Assembly: GCA_023078555.1 (NCBI GenBank)
Contig: CM041197.1
Span: 1,274,501-1,338,500, forward strand
DNA from: Ulva prolifera
Lineage: Eukaryota > Chlorophyta > Ulvophyceae > Ulvales > Ulvaceae
Length of the DNA: 64,000 nt
Direction: 5' to 3'
Part shown: in pieces, positions 33,521-44,550 of the stretch
Layout of the letters: every line of letters begins with the position of its first letter
Position numbering within the stretch: position 1 is the first letter of the stretch
Position numbers and translations under genes: made by a program
Notes under the pieces: model-generated
Told to the model about the DNA's origin: nothing
The model's input: only the letters and a program-made list of their open reading frames with translations
Databases searched by the model: none

Positions 33521-35362
33521 GCGCGGCCGCAGCGCAACATCCACCGCACCGGCCGGGCGAGGCCTCCCGCGCCCTCACCGGCCCTTCCCCACCCCTCCCA
33601 CGCGGCCTCCCGCGGCGGTGACCCACGCACAAGCCCCCCGGTGCACACGCTGGTGGCAGCTGCGGTCCTGTAGGCTTCAGGATGTTCGTTCCGGGTGAAG
33701 CGTCGGGGAAATGCAGTAGGGGCCGACCTGGGCACATCTGGAGGCTCCAGACGCGTGCATGCGGAGATAATGGCGGCACCTCGGCCACTCTCATGGCTCC
33801 GGCGCCGGTGCACTGAGTCGCCTGCGCGAACCACCTGCATTTTTCCCGCACAGATTTCGCAATTTCTCAGATTTTCCGGGTGACTCCGCGGTGCAACTGA
33901 CGGTGCCAACAGTGGCTGCACGCGGTCCCTCGACCCGTGTATGAACTTTCGTACTTTCATTCCTGCTTCAACAATGGCACAAAGGTCGGTAAGCAGAGAA
34001 AACGCCGTGCTGCGCCCCGGTGCCTGCCATGCCGGTGCCTCCGCGCAGGGCCGGGGGAATGGTTAGGGTGCTGCCGCGGTGAATGCGCGCACTCTCCACA
34101 TGTACATGCATGGAATGGTAGTGAAGGGCAGGGCGGAGGCGGGCGTGCCGGCTTCTGATAGCGCTCGAGTCTGATTGGGACCTCGGCCTAGATGGTGTTG
34201 CTATGCTACTGTACAACAGGGTGTGGCGGCTTGCGGGGTGTCCTCGCCCGTTTGCAAGTCTCCTGCATGGCTCGTGACTTTACGCCTGTCTGTGGTGTTG
34301 CATTGGGATGGCTTTGCTTTGAGCTCGGTGCTGTGTGCGGTGAGGGGGCAGCGTGCTCTACGCTGCTGCGCCGGGGGCGGCAGAGGCAGCTCTGCTGCCA
34401 GTGCCATGGGTACCTCGTGGGGCGCTTCAGGCATCAGTGGGGACATGAGGTGTTTTGGTGGCATTGAAGTCGCTGACCCGGGTGGCCGTGATGTGCACTT
34501 TGTTCGGCCGCCACGGTGGGCGGGGCATATTTGATACTGAATCATGAAGCACTGCTTACCAACGGCTGAGTGGCTTGGAAGCCTGGGTCTGGTGTGCCTG
34601 TGCAATCTGTATCCGCGCCTGGATAGCCTGTATGTGACCAAGCTGAACCATGTTACAGCGTTTAGATGAGATGCCATGGGCAGCACCAGATGTGAGGGTG
34701 GCAACTTAGACAGCAACGGCTGCGACCGTGCTGGTGCAAGTAGCTGTAGGCAGCAAAGCTTGGAAGTATGTGCCCGTGATGCCATTCGCTGCAGCTGCCG
34801 CCAGCAGGTTACCTCGTTATCTCGCGTTCTGGAGCTCTGCGCTGCTGTGTTTCTGCTGTGCCAGCCAGCCTAGCAATGCCTGGTACTGTTACCAGAGCAC
34901 GTTATTTTAACAAGGCAAACGCCACAGGTTGACGTCGGATTTCGACTCAATAACTCTATTCGTTATCTCGTGTAAGCTTGACCCTTTTGATCCCTATCGC
35001 ATCAGCCCGACTGTTTCATGGCAGTATGCATGCCTGCCTGCTGTTGAGGTGCACAGCTACTACAAGGTGTTCACCGATGCATCATGACACTCCGTAGTGC
35101 TAGGTGCATGTTTCTGAGAAACCATCGGAGGCTGGATGTGGTGTGACGCAATCGGGTGAGTGTCGCATTCACTGGTCAGTAGCTGGGGCCCCATCTAATC
35201 CCAGATTTGGCCATACCAAACCAGCAAATTCTTGATACGAACATGATTACATACGCCGATCTGATAAGGGCTATTCCGGGCCAGATGCAGCAGGAGCTTT
35301 CGGAGCGTGCGGGATCCATGCCCCCCCCCCCCCCCCCCTTGCTAGTCAGATCACATTGCATG
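33521..35362. other. Spacer between converging genes
   Basis: Lies between the 3' ends of the rhodopsin gene (+) and the L1-domain gene (-), so it should hold both 3' UTRs. I see no exon. It contains an 18-C tract at 35321-35338. Confidence 0.5.
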
Positions 35363-36118
35363 CTATACGATTTTCGTTTCAGTCGGTAGAGACTGATACA
35401 CAGGCAAAGCAACAGAATCAGCCGACCTCAGGTACACAGCTTGCACGTTGTCCCACTTCTTGGGGATGCTTCCCGCGACAGCTTCAAGGATAGCATCTGC
35501 GTTGGCAAGCACCTCTTCCGTGCTTTGCGAGCTTCTCGCGACCTTGATCGACATACATGACCCAGCTGATAACAGCATGGTTGTGCAAGACTTGGCTTTG
35601 TCTACCTGGGCCGTCCAGTCTTTGGCCGTCAAATCGACGGGCACAGGCTGCTTCTTCTGCTTGAAGAACGACTTGCCGATCAGCTTGGGCAGGGATGGCA
35701 AGATGCGATCGTCCGCAAGGAAAAGATCGTACTCCCGGCATAAATTTCGTTTGGATTCATACGACTCATACTTTGTTCTCAACTTAGACGTCCCGATCAC
35801 CTTGGCCACTCCAGCTTTGTTTGCAAACTTCTCTAGTTTCTTCTTGGCCGCTTTGTGACCAGCCCCAGATTTATCGTCCTTCACAAACATACAGATATCT
35901 ACACCCTCTCGCGCATTGAACGGGTGCGGAAGCGGTATACAGATGGGCTTGTCCTTCCGGTGAGATGGATGCGACGTCTTCAGGGCAATTTGTATGTACA
36001 GAAACTCGTCATCTTCAAGAAGCGATTCTGATCCCTGAGCGCCAAGAAACTTCTTCAATGCAGTGGTTGCTTTTTCTAGCTGCTCACTGCTGTACTTACA
36101 ACCTTTTGTGCGCGCCAT
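35363..36118 (-). CDS. Ribosomal L1-domain protein, RSL1D1/Utp30/Cic1-like ribosome biogenesis factor
   Basis: A single-exon frame of 251 aa; the start Met at 36118 begins MARTKGCKYSSEQLEKA. The order of elements fits the ribosomal L1p/L10e fold as found in nucleolar relatives: an N-terminal helix (ATTALKKFLG), LEDDEFLYIQIALK, KPICIPLPHPF, GVDICMFVKDD, a Lys-rich helix, REYDLFLADDRILPSLPKLIGKSF, KKQPVPVDL, and a final VQAVYLRSADSVALPVY. Relatives such as yeast Utp30 and Cic1 and human RSL1D1 act in pre-rRNA processing. It lacks the long charged tail of RSL1D1 and is closer to Utp30 in size. A frame upstream of Met (to 36244) stays open but looks like 5' UTR. It is the only intronless protein gene in the window and is less GC-rich than its neighbours. 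Confidence 0.88.
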   Translation of the reverse strand: MARTKGCKYSSEQLEKATTALKKFLGAQGSESLLEDDEFLYIQIALKTSHPSHRKDKPICIPLPHPFNAREGVDICMFVKDDKSGAGHKAAKKKLEKFANKAGVAKVIGTSKLRTKYESYESKRNLCREYDLFLADDRILPSLPKLIGKSFFKQKKQPVPVDLTAKDWTAQVDKAKSCTTMLLSAGSCMSIKVARSSQSTEEVLANADAILEAVAGSIPKKWDNVQAVYLRSADSVALPVYQSLPTETKIV

Positions 36119-37561
36119 ACTTGCCGTTACGATCCACAGAAACGTCTTGCAGTCACGCCAGAACGGTGCTGCAGATACAGTGCTCGTGTTGAATGAATCC
36201 TCTCTGAGATAAGACGTGCGGGCTGGAAATATTAGGCTGCCCACACATCCGGATCAACGGCAAATGAACCCCTACGCCACAATATGCCGTGTTGAAGCGC
36301 CGCCGTCTTCCATCTTCCGCTTGCGAGGACACTGCAGTGCACTGGGTGCTGCTACTGGCAGAGTCAGCTACCTGGCAGCGTTTAAAGACCTCATAGTGCA
36401 GCAGTGATTGCAGCACGCAATTGCAACATTGTACGGTAGAGATTTCAAATACGTCGTGTTCAGCTGTTCTCCGCGCGCGAGACAGTGTGACCGGAAGCTA
36501 CACGGTAGCGTCTGCGTATTGCCCAGTGTCATGTTCCACCTCGATCTTGGAATCAATTGTCAAATCTCTACTCTGATGTGCTACACGGGTGCCGAGGCAG
36601 CTACAGAATCGATGCACATGCAGCGCACATGCCACCCATATCGCCAAACCACACAGCAAACAGAAAATTACACGGAAACTACGTATGTAAGACATGTAAT
36701 GTCATGTAGAGTAGAGCAGGGAGCCAAGCAGGTCGCAGCCCTGCTCAAAGCCACGAGCAGCACTCTGCACAGGGAATTCTCGCTGCCTCGTCCATCACAA
36801 TGTATGCCTGGGCCTCTCTCAGTGCAAGCATGGTGTCCACGCCGTGCACACTCGCAACTGCACTCCCGTCGTCTTCTCATTAGCATGCCACCAGGCACGT
36901 TTGCTTGGAGCTAGCAAGTCAGTCTCATTTACTGGACTTGGCATTTGCCGACTACACCCGCAACGCTGACGCTCATAATCAAATGCAAGGACAAGCTCAA
37001 CACAGCTCCGATGCAGCACAACAGGAACAGCAGAAATCATCCCGGACGTAAGCCAAGCAGGATCCTGCTGCAGGGAGTGTCACGGTGCTCGCCAGCTGCT
37101 TGCTGCAGGCAAAGCAGTTTTTGGACGAGGCAGGTCTTTGCCTCATCACCCGCACCCCCTACACGTACAAAAAACCATATCAAGCCTCCTGCTCAGACGA
37201 TCTCGCCCTAGGTTGCCCTGGGCACCTCTCACCCCTGCCTCATCGCCATCACTGGATGCCGAACTCGCCCACCATGCTGCAACAGGTCATCAAACCATCG
37301 CAAGTCTGCAGCGCCTATCCTCGGGCGTTGCTGCAGCTGCAGATGCAGAACGTGGCCACGCGTGGTGGTTGCACCTTCGGTCGTGCGGTGGCCACTGCCG
37401 CACCGGGTGCAGCAGTCGAGGCCAGAGGCCTGCAAATGTCAAGCCTATGCAGTGCAAAAGAACGGTGTAGAACGTCGGCATGACCTCCAGGATCCCGCGC
37501 CATGGCGACTACGGCTGGAAGAGCGGGCGACCAGCTTCACCGAGAATGACTGCCAAGCGCG
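36119..37561. other. Spacer, no recognisable gene
   Basis: Includes the upstream region of the L1-domain gene and the 3' flank of the CD36-like gene (both on the minus strand). Short frames only, with no motif or splice coherence. Confidence 0.5.
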
Positions 37562-40500
37562 TCAAGTCTGGTCGATGCGGACCATGTAGCTCCGCACAGC
37601 TTCGCTGCCGAGCCGGCTTGAGCGCCCCGTCATGCCGGATCTCACCGACAGCGACGGCGACCCCGGCGCTTCTGGTAATTGCCCCTGCGACTCGGCCGGG
37701 GGGGCCTCGGGGGCCTCGGGCGCCTGCTCGAGCGCTCCCCCCTCCCAGCCCACCTCCATCTGGCGAGGCACCGCGGCCTCCTCCGCCGCTGCTGCGGCCC
37801 CGACCGGCTCGGACTCCACAGATTGCGACGGTACCACGCCGCTGGTGGCAGCCGCGGACTCCCCATGCGCCGCAGCAGCATCCGCCCCCACGGCGTGCTG
37901 CGCGCTCCCGCTGCTGCACCGGCCTGAAGCCCCGCGCTCGTGGGCCTGTGCGGCGGCCTGGCCGCCGCCTGTGGCGTCGCTGTGGCTGCGGCTGCCGACG
38001 CCGCCGGCCACGGCGCCATTTGAGGCGGTCGCCTGCGCAGCGGCGGCCGCGGCGGCGGCGAGGCTCGGGCGCTGCCCGTTGCTCGGCGGCACCCCGCCAC
38101 GCGGCTCGCTGCATGCACGCCGCGCCGTGCGTGTGGCCGGGGGTCCCCAAGCTGCAATATGCATCACGAGCACAGCGCATAGCAGCGCGGTCGCCGCCGT
38201 CCACAGTGCAACCCACAACACTCGGCTCTCTAGCACTCGGACCGCCTTCAGCGCCTGCACCCATGCTGTCTAACATCAGCTCATCCATGCCCGCCATGCG
38301 CATGCATGCACACAGCATCTCTGCATGTGCTGTTAGGCTGCGCACGCATGCCTGGGGTGAGTTGGGATTGCTCACGGGACTGCTCCTTTAGGGGCGGCGG
38401 GCATGTCTGATTGATTTGCGATGTGTGACGGTGCAATGCCTGCGGTGCCACCTGCTGCTCCTACGCTGCCCTTGCAACACTGCGCCGCCGCGTGGCCTGA
38501 ACCCTGAGCGCCTCCGCAGTGTTCTCGCGACGCAATCATGATCGACCGAGTCGCACATGCACGCACACACGACCACATGCATGAATTCACGCACGCCTGT
38601 TGCGATCGCCGCCGGCAAGTGGCTGAGTGCGCACCGGGTACAAACCCTGCCGGATCTGCGCTGCCTGCTCCCCGCCAAGCTCCCCAGCCTCCTCCGCCCA
38701 GAATATCGGCAGAATCGTTGGCCGCAAGCCGGCGTCAAAGCTGCCGTGGCGTCCATCGAACGCCGATGACACCTGTAGCCGCTTCCGGGCCGCCATCGAG
38801 ATGCCCGTGTGCGGCTCCACCCCGAGCCAGAGGTCATGCTCCGTGGTGTTGCACGGCGTCACACCGGTGGTCTGTGCCGCGACGGCCGGGTCGACGTGGC
38901 AGAAGTGCGGGAAGGACATCAGCACGGGGGGCCCGGAGGCGGCGGCGGCGTCGCCGTCGGGCCCGACGGCCGTGCACGCGCTCACGTTCATGAGGCCGGT
39001 GATCTCCGTGAAGAAGCGCGGGTCCGGCGCGGCGACGCGGTCATCCGGCTTGTACTGCAGCAGCCGCACCCCCTTCACCTCCACCTGCAGGTACCCCGTT
39101 CGTCATCAGCATTTGTTTGCCAGTCCCTTCGATCATCCGTCAAACTCATAGGCAGTCTTCACGTCGGCTATAGAACATGCAGGTCAGATCTTGGACAGCA
39201 CATCATCCTCTGGCTCGGTGCCTGCGATGGTGCACCACCATATGCTGATCCGGGCCGCGACAGGCCGTCTCATTCGCAATCGCATAGGTATGCCAGACCC
39301 GGATGGCTGCTGATTCCAGGCGCTGGAAATTCCGGCGACATGTTGCGACCCCAGCGCCAGGGAAGCAAGCCGCACAGTGCACAGCGCGCAGCACAGCACG
39401 GTGCTGTAAGTAAAAGCAGGGGCGTGCGCAGCACAGCGCAGCGCAGCGTGCGCGTTGGGGGCGCGCCTCGCCGGTGACGTTGAGCCGGGCCATGCGGAAG
39501 AGCTCCGGCACGTACACAAAGATTGGGTCGTCGTGGGTGAGGCCCTGCGGGAACTGCAGCGCGTCGCTGCCGCCCGCGACCCGCTCCTCGTGGCCCCCCG
39601 CCCAGCATGACACCGCCTCGTGGTTCTGCCACTCGACGTAGCTCCACCCCGGCAGCTCAGGGTTGGCCCACGCGTTCAGCGCGGCGAGCGCGCGGCGCAC
39701 CGGCCGCAGCAGCCACTCGATCCACCCCTGCGGACTGCCGGCAGCTGCGCCACGCATGTCGTGCGCTGCGGAATACGAGCGGTCACCGCCGCCGTCAGGG
39801 GTGTCGAGGTTCGCACGCAGGCGGCGATCGGCGCCGGTGAGCGGGTCGTCGCGGCGCGGAGGGGCGGGGTCGGCCGGCGGGCGGGGGGCGGGGCGGGTGG
39901 ACATGACGTTCTGGGGGAACGCGTCCTCCGGGGTGGTCATGTTGGGGATGAGGGTGAAGCGAGCCTTGGCGCGGAGGGACGGCACGAGGTGCGCGACGGC
40001 AGAGATGAGCTCATCGTCGTAGCCGAACAGCATCTGCTCCGCTGTCCTGCACGGCGGGAGCGGCTGAGCCCGTTACGATGGCTGGCGAGGAGGTGGGGAG
40101 CGTTGTCAGCTGTGCGCCCGGGTGCAGGATGAGACCTGCCAGGCAAGGGCCCACAGCCTGCGTATTCTTGCTGCATCACCGTGACGGCACCCTGTGGTGC
40201 TCATTCTGAGCATGCTAGTCACGATGTCGCTCATCGACATGGCGGACGCGGACACAACTCAACGCCCACACAAGTGGGGAGGAGGGAGGGGGGGCCGGCC
40301 GCGCACCGGTGCATGAAGAGCCCATCAAACTTGCCCGAGTCCCGCTGCTGGATGAAGAACTGCTTGATCGCGACCTCCACAAACGCCCTGAACGAGGACA
40401 CCTCGTCCACAGCACGCAGCACGCCCAGCAGCGGCAGGTTGAGCGTCGTGATGACGTCATCTCGTGCGCAGCGTGGCCGCCCCAGTCGGTCCGGGGTCAT

Positions 40501-41989
40501 GCCCGACGCCTCCGACTGCTGCTGCTGCTGGCTGTCCCAAGCAGAGTCCGCGCCGCCAGACGATGCGGCATGCCCGGTGCCCGTGCGGCGGCTGCGCTGA
40601 CCTGTGCGGTCCCCCGCCCACAGCGCGCCGGGGCTGCGGGTGCTGTGCTGAGGGGCGTCTGTGGACTTTGCGGGGCTGTGGGATGTTGCGGTGGGTGGGG
40701 GGGTGTCGCAGACGCTGCCGCCGTCGAACGACATGAACTCGCGGTAGTACACGTGGCCGTCCCGGCCGAACCGCACATGCTGCAGCACAGGGCACAAGCT
40801 TAATACGTTGCTGTACATTGGCCACGGATGAACAACGAAACGGGGCGGGCGGAGCGTTGCCAGAGCCTAAAACGGATGTGTTTTCGTATCCTAGTGGGCG
40901 GACTTGTCGACCTCGCCAAGAAATTTGCTATGCATCCAGGTGTTGATGAGATTGTTGACCATCAATGCGGCTGATTCTTTCTGTTGCGAACAGAAGCATG
41001 CACAGCCGCCGGTGGGGACTTCGGCGACCCACTGTGCGGCTGCAGAGACATGCATCATGGCGCAGGACAGGATGTCTCTGAGGCTCACGAATACATCTCG
41101 GACGCAGAGAGACCGGAGCACACACTAACATCATGAAGAAGATTGATGACTGAGGCATGAGCAGGACAGGTGCAATCTTCAAAGATGCAGCTGGCCTGTG
41201 TGGAAGCGCACCTCCTTGATACGGCGCTTGCGGTAGACATAAGGGCCTACTTCTTCCAAGTGTGGCTTTGCCCCTTTGTGGACCTCAGGCAGGTTGGTGA
41301 TATTATACATGAAGGCGTATAGCATGTCTGGTGGCGATCCCGGCTGGTCGTTGCGGACCATGCGGTCTGCAGCAGGCTTTGGTTGCTGTAAGCGCAGTGT
41401 ACTGCTACTGGAAAGGGCTGGAAGGGACAAAGCGGCAAGGGCACGATAAGAACGCAAAATTCAGGCAAAGAATGCAAAGACATTTTCACGCAGGAAAGAA
41501 CATGGCAGGCCGCGCCAATCGCTGTATCTGCGGTGGCACGTCGTAATTCTAATTAGTCGCATTCTTCATATAGCAGATGGAGTATTTTGAAAACGAGAAA
41601 TAAGCATAATATGTGGCTGAAATCGCACTCCATGTGCTGTTTGCAGTGTCAGGAGCCAACAGAGTCGCTTGTTTGATCTGCACAGACACACAGAGTGATC
41701 AGTTCAGGACGCCACAACGGTTCGCCACTTGACGGTCGCTCGTATGTACAGCTATGAGAGGATCTTGACGAATGTGAGCTAGTTGAACAATGGGAAAGGA
41801 ATTTTTTTCCGAGAACTGCGTTCAGAAGATGCCGAGTGCGCTTACCCCCTCGTTCATCATTCGCTGGATCACCAGCTTTCCGGAGAACGCAACAACCATC
41901 AGAATCAGAGTCATGGCTTCCAAAGCCAAGATCACGCGTGTCCATGTCGTGCGTGTGCCGCATGGTTGATTGTGGGGCCGAGATGCCAT
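37562..41989 (-). CDS. CD36/SR-B/LIMP-2-family scavenger receptor
   Basis: Family members span the membrane twice with a large lumenal or extracellular loop that binds lipids, lipoproteins or lysosomal cargo. Exons on the minus strand: 41989-41846, 41385-41212, 40779-40307, 40046-39467, 39084-38635, 38254-37562; all phases match, giving 837 aa. TM1 is at residues 17-37 (VILALEAMTLILMVVAF). Family blocks in order: LYAFMYNITNLPEV, LEEVGPYVYRKRR, TLNLPLLGVL, EQMLFGYDDELI, CWAGGHEERVAGGSDALQFP, ITGLMNVSAC, PVLMSFPHF, VEPHTGISMAARKRLQV, ILPIFWAEEAGEL. TM2 is at about 619-643 (VLWVALWTAATALLCAVLVM). Unusual points are a low-complexity insert before the LNLPLLG block, a Pro/Arg/Asp-rich insert after MLFGYDD, and a cytoplasmic tail of about 190 aa rich in Ala, Gly and Ser, where animal members have short tails. 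The intron 39466-39085 starts with GC, not GT. Confidence 0.92.
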
Positions 41990-44550
41990 AGCTATTCTCC
42001 CAATCGATCAGAACAGCTTGATCCTCATATGAACAACGCACGCCCAGGCAATCAATTTTGCATGAATCTACTCCGCATGTTGGCGACTGCACTGGGTAAA
42101 TGAATATTCTTACAACTGGGAAAATTCATGCCGATGTGCGTTTGCGTATGCGCATTGACACCGGTCCAGAAGAAGCCGCGCGTACTGCCATTGCCGGCAG
42201 CTCTACTAGTATGTGCATGACGCGTGCATTCACGAACTGTAGCAGTTTTAAACGTGGGTCCTCAATTTTGACATCATTCGACCAATCCCTTGTGTCGACA
42301 CGTGCCCACAAACTTGTGTTCGCAGCTTGCCTGGCCAGGACCTGCCAAGGGCAACTGCGCAAATGCGATCATTGCGAGACGAGCCCGAAACACATCAACG
42401 GTGTAATATTTTCCAGGTTGTCTCTGCTATTGGATTCAGACGCGGGGATCATGTGCGGTGTTAGCCGTGTCCGCAACTTGCAGTGAGTGAAGTTTGACTG
42501 CTGTCTGCGCCTTCTGGGGCCTGACTATGCAGCAGATTCAAACGGCATGTGAACAGATCAGGTTCATCCATTGCGTTCATCCTGCGAAGTTCTGAGGCCA
42601 ATGTCAACGTGGAACCAGCCAGGGCCAGTAGCACATTTAGGTGCTGCCACCTGCAGGAAGCCATGAAAATATGTGAATAAAACAAAAGAACTCAGCAACA
42701 TTAATATTCGATGGCAGCAACACCAGTCAACTTGCCATTCACGAACGTTCACGGTCACTGTGCATCCTGAACGGAGCAGCTGTACCGCCAGGTGCGGCGC
42801 TTGGCCAGTGGCCAGTTGTGCATTGACAGTGCACCTGCCGCCTGACATACTGCCGGAATGAGTGTTCAGATGCAACATGCAGTGGGCCTACTGACTACAT
42901 TTAACAGAGCTTTTCTTTAGGGCATCTTCTCCCCCCTGCCTGCCAGTGGTCAAGACCGATGTGCTCGCGGTTCAGAGCATTGATCCTATGGCTTTAGCAT
43001 AGGACAAAAGCAACTCATTCCTTCAAACGGCCACAGGCCGACTCATGAGCTAGGTGGAACCGAAGAAGCCATGCGTGACATCCTTGCTTTGCCAGGAGGA
43101 GGCCCTGTGCATTGGGTGTCAGGAGGAGATGGTGGCCACCTTCAGCAGGTAGGTACAGTTCTTTGGAGCTGTCAAGGCGCAGTGAGAAACTGTATATTTG
43201 AATCCAAGTTCAGATTAATAGAGATTTACATCCTGTTAAGGGGCTCTAGGTTGTATGCCTCGTGCCACAAGGCGTCAACAAGATAATCAGGCAGCATAAG
43301 CAAAAACGTACACCCAGAAATGAAGGTTGTCTTCAAACACGACGCATCTTAAGGTTGCAGAACAATCCATCAACGCCCAAGGGGCTGTATGTGGCTGCAA
43401 TACGTAGTACAGAAACAGTGAACACCAGATGTGGCATACAGTCCTAAGAAACTACTGTAGTCACTGCAGAATCCTGTACCACACAATCTCGATGGTAACT
43501 TGGGCCACTGCTGCTCGACACAGCAAGCCTGCCACACACATGCTGTTTTCAGCAACAGCAGACCAGAAGCGATCAGCGTCGCTCATACCACAGTTCAACC
43601 CGTCCGAAGAATTCGCGGTTCACTATTTACAATGGCACAAGAGTCACATGACAAGAACAACACAATACATGCCACAGAGACACAATTCCCATCTACTGCT
43701 CCAAACAAAGCACATAAAAGCCCATACCCTCGCCCTGCCCATTTGGGTCCCTGTGACCCCTCATGTCACATTCCCCATGCTTTTGCATACCCTCTGCATG
43801 CATTATGTTGCTGCACCTTGCAGTCGTCTGCAAGCAGATTCAATCGCAAGCACTGCGGGTTTTCCACGCTGACCCGATCCACTGCACGCTCACCGCAGCT
43901 GATAAACGACACCGGCCTTGACTTGACGACACACCTCAAGCCATGGAGACAAGCAAGCCACAGCGACATGCAGGGCCGTGCCGCAGCGCGCACACGCCGC
44001 TCCTCCGCACACACCTACAAAAGACAAACAACTGCAGAACGCCTGCGTCTCATGCCAAGATCCGCTACGAACGAGAACCATCTGAGGTACCCTACACATC
44101 CTTCGAAACACGGCGCACCGGCAGGGTGACACGGGCAGACGCTCGGCCAGCCGGCCACGCCGCGGCGCTGACTGTGGGCACTCACCGGGACAGCCGGGGC
44201 ACCCGGCCGCCCCTCCTGCCGGCTGTCTGCAGCACCCGCCCGGCAGCAGCATACCCCCCTCATCTATTTGCATCCCCAGATATCCACATGCCCGCATGCG
44301 ATCACGCGTGTGTGTGTGTGCGCGCAATCATATCCTACCGTACACATCACGCCAGCTCCTGTTCTGTGCTACGCCACACGCGTGAATTTTGCCTGAGGCG
44401 TGGCAGCATAGTGCCGCCACGACCTCAAGGCGGTGTGACCTGGCCGAAACCATGATACACTGTTGCCTGAACAGGGGCCGCTAACAATATCTCGTATCAG
44501 TTTGTTCCTGCCGCAGGGCCTGGGTGGAAGGGTCGCGAGCCCAGGCCACG
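41990..44550. other. Spacer with a few weak exon-like fragments
   Basis: No gene is recognised. Two patches look mildly protein-like: 42461-42600 (-), with ASELRRMNAMDEPDLFTCRL, and a short frame at 43090-43149 (+) flanked by TTGCCAG and CAGCAG|GTAGGT, which could be an internal exon reading CIGCQEEMVATFS. Neither links to other exons or to a family. The 3' UTR of the coiled-coil gene should lie just below 44550. Confidence 0.4.
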
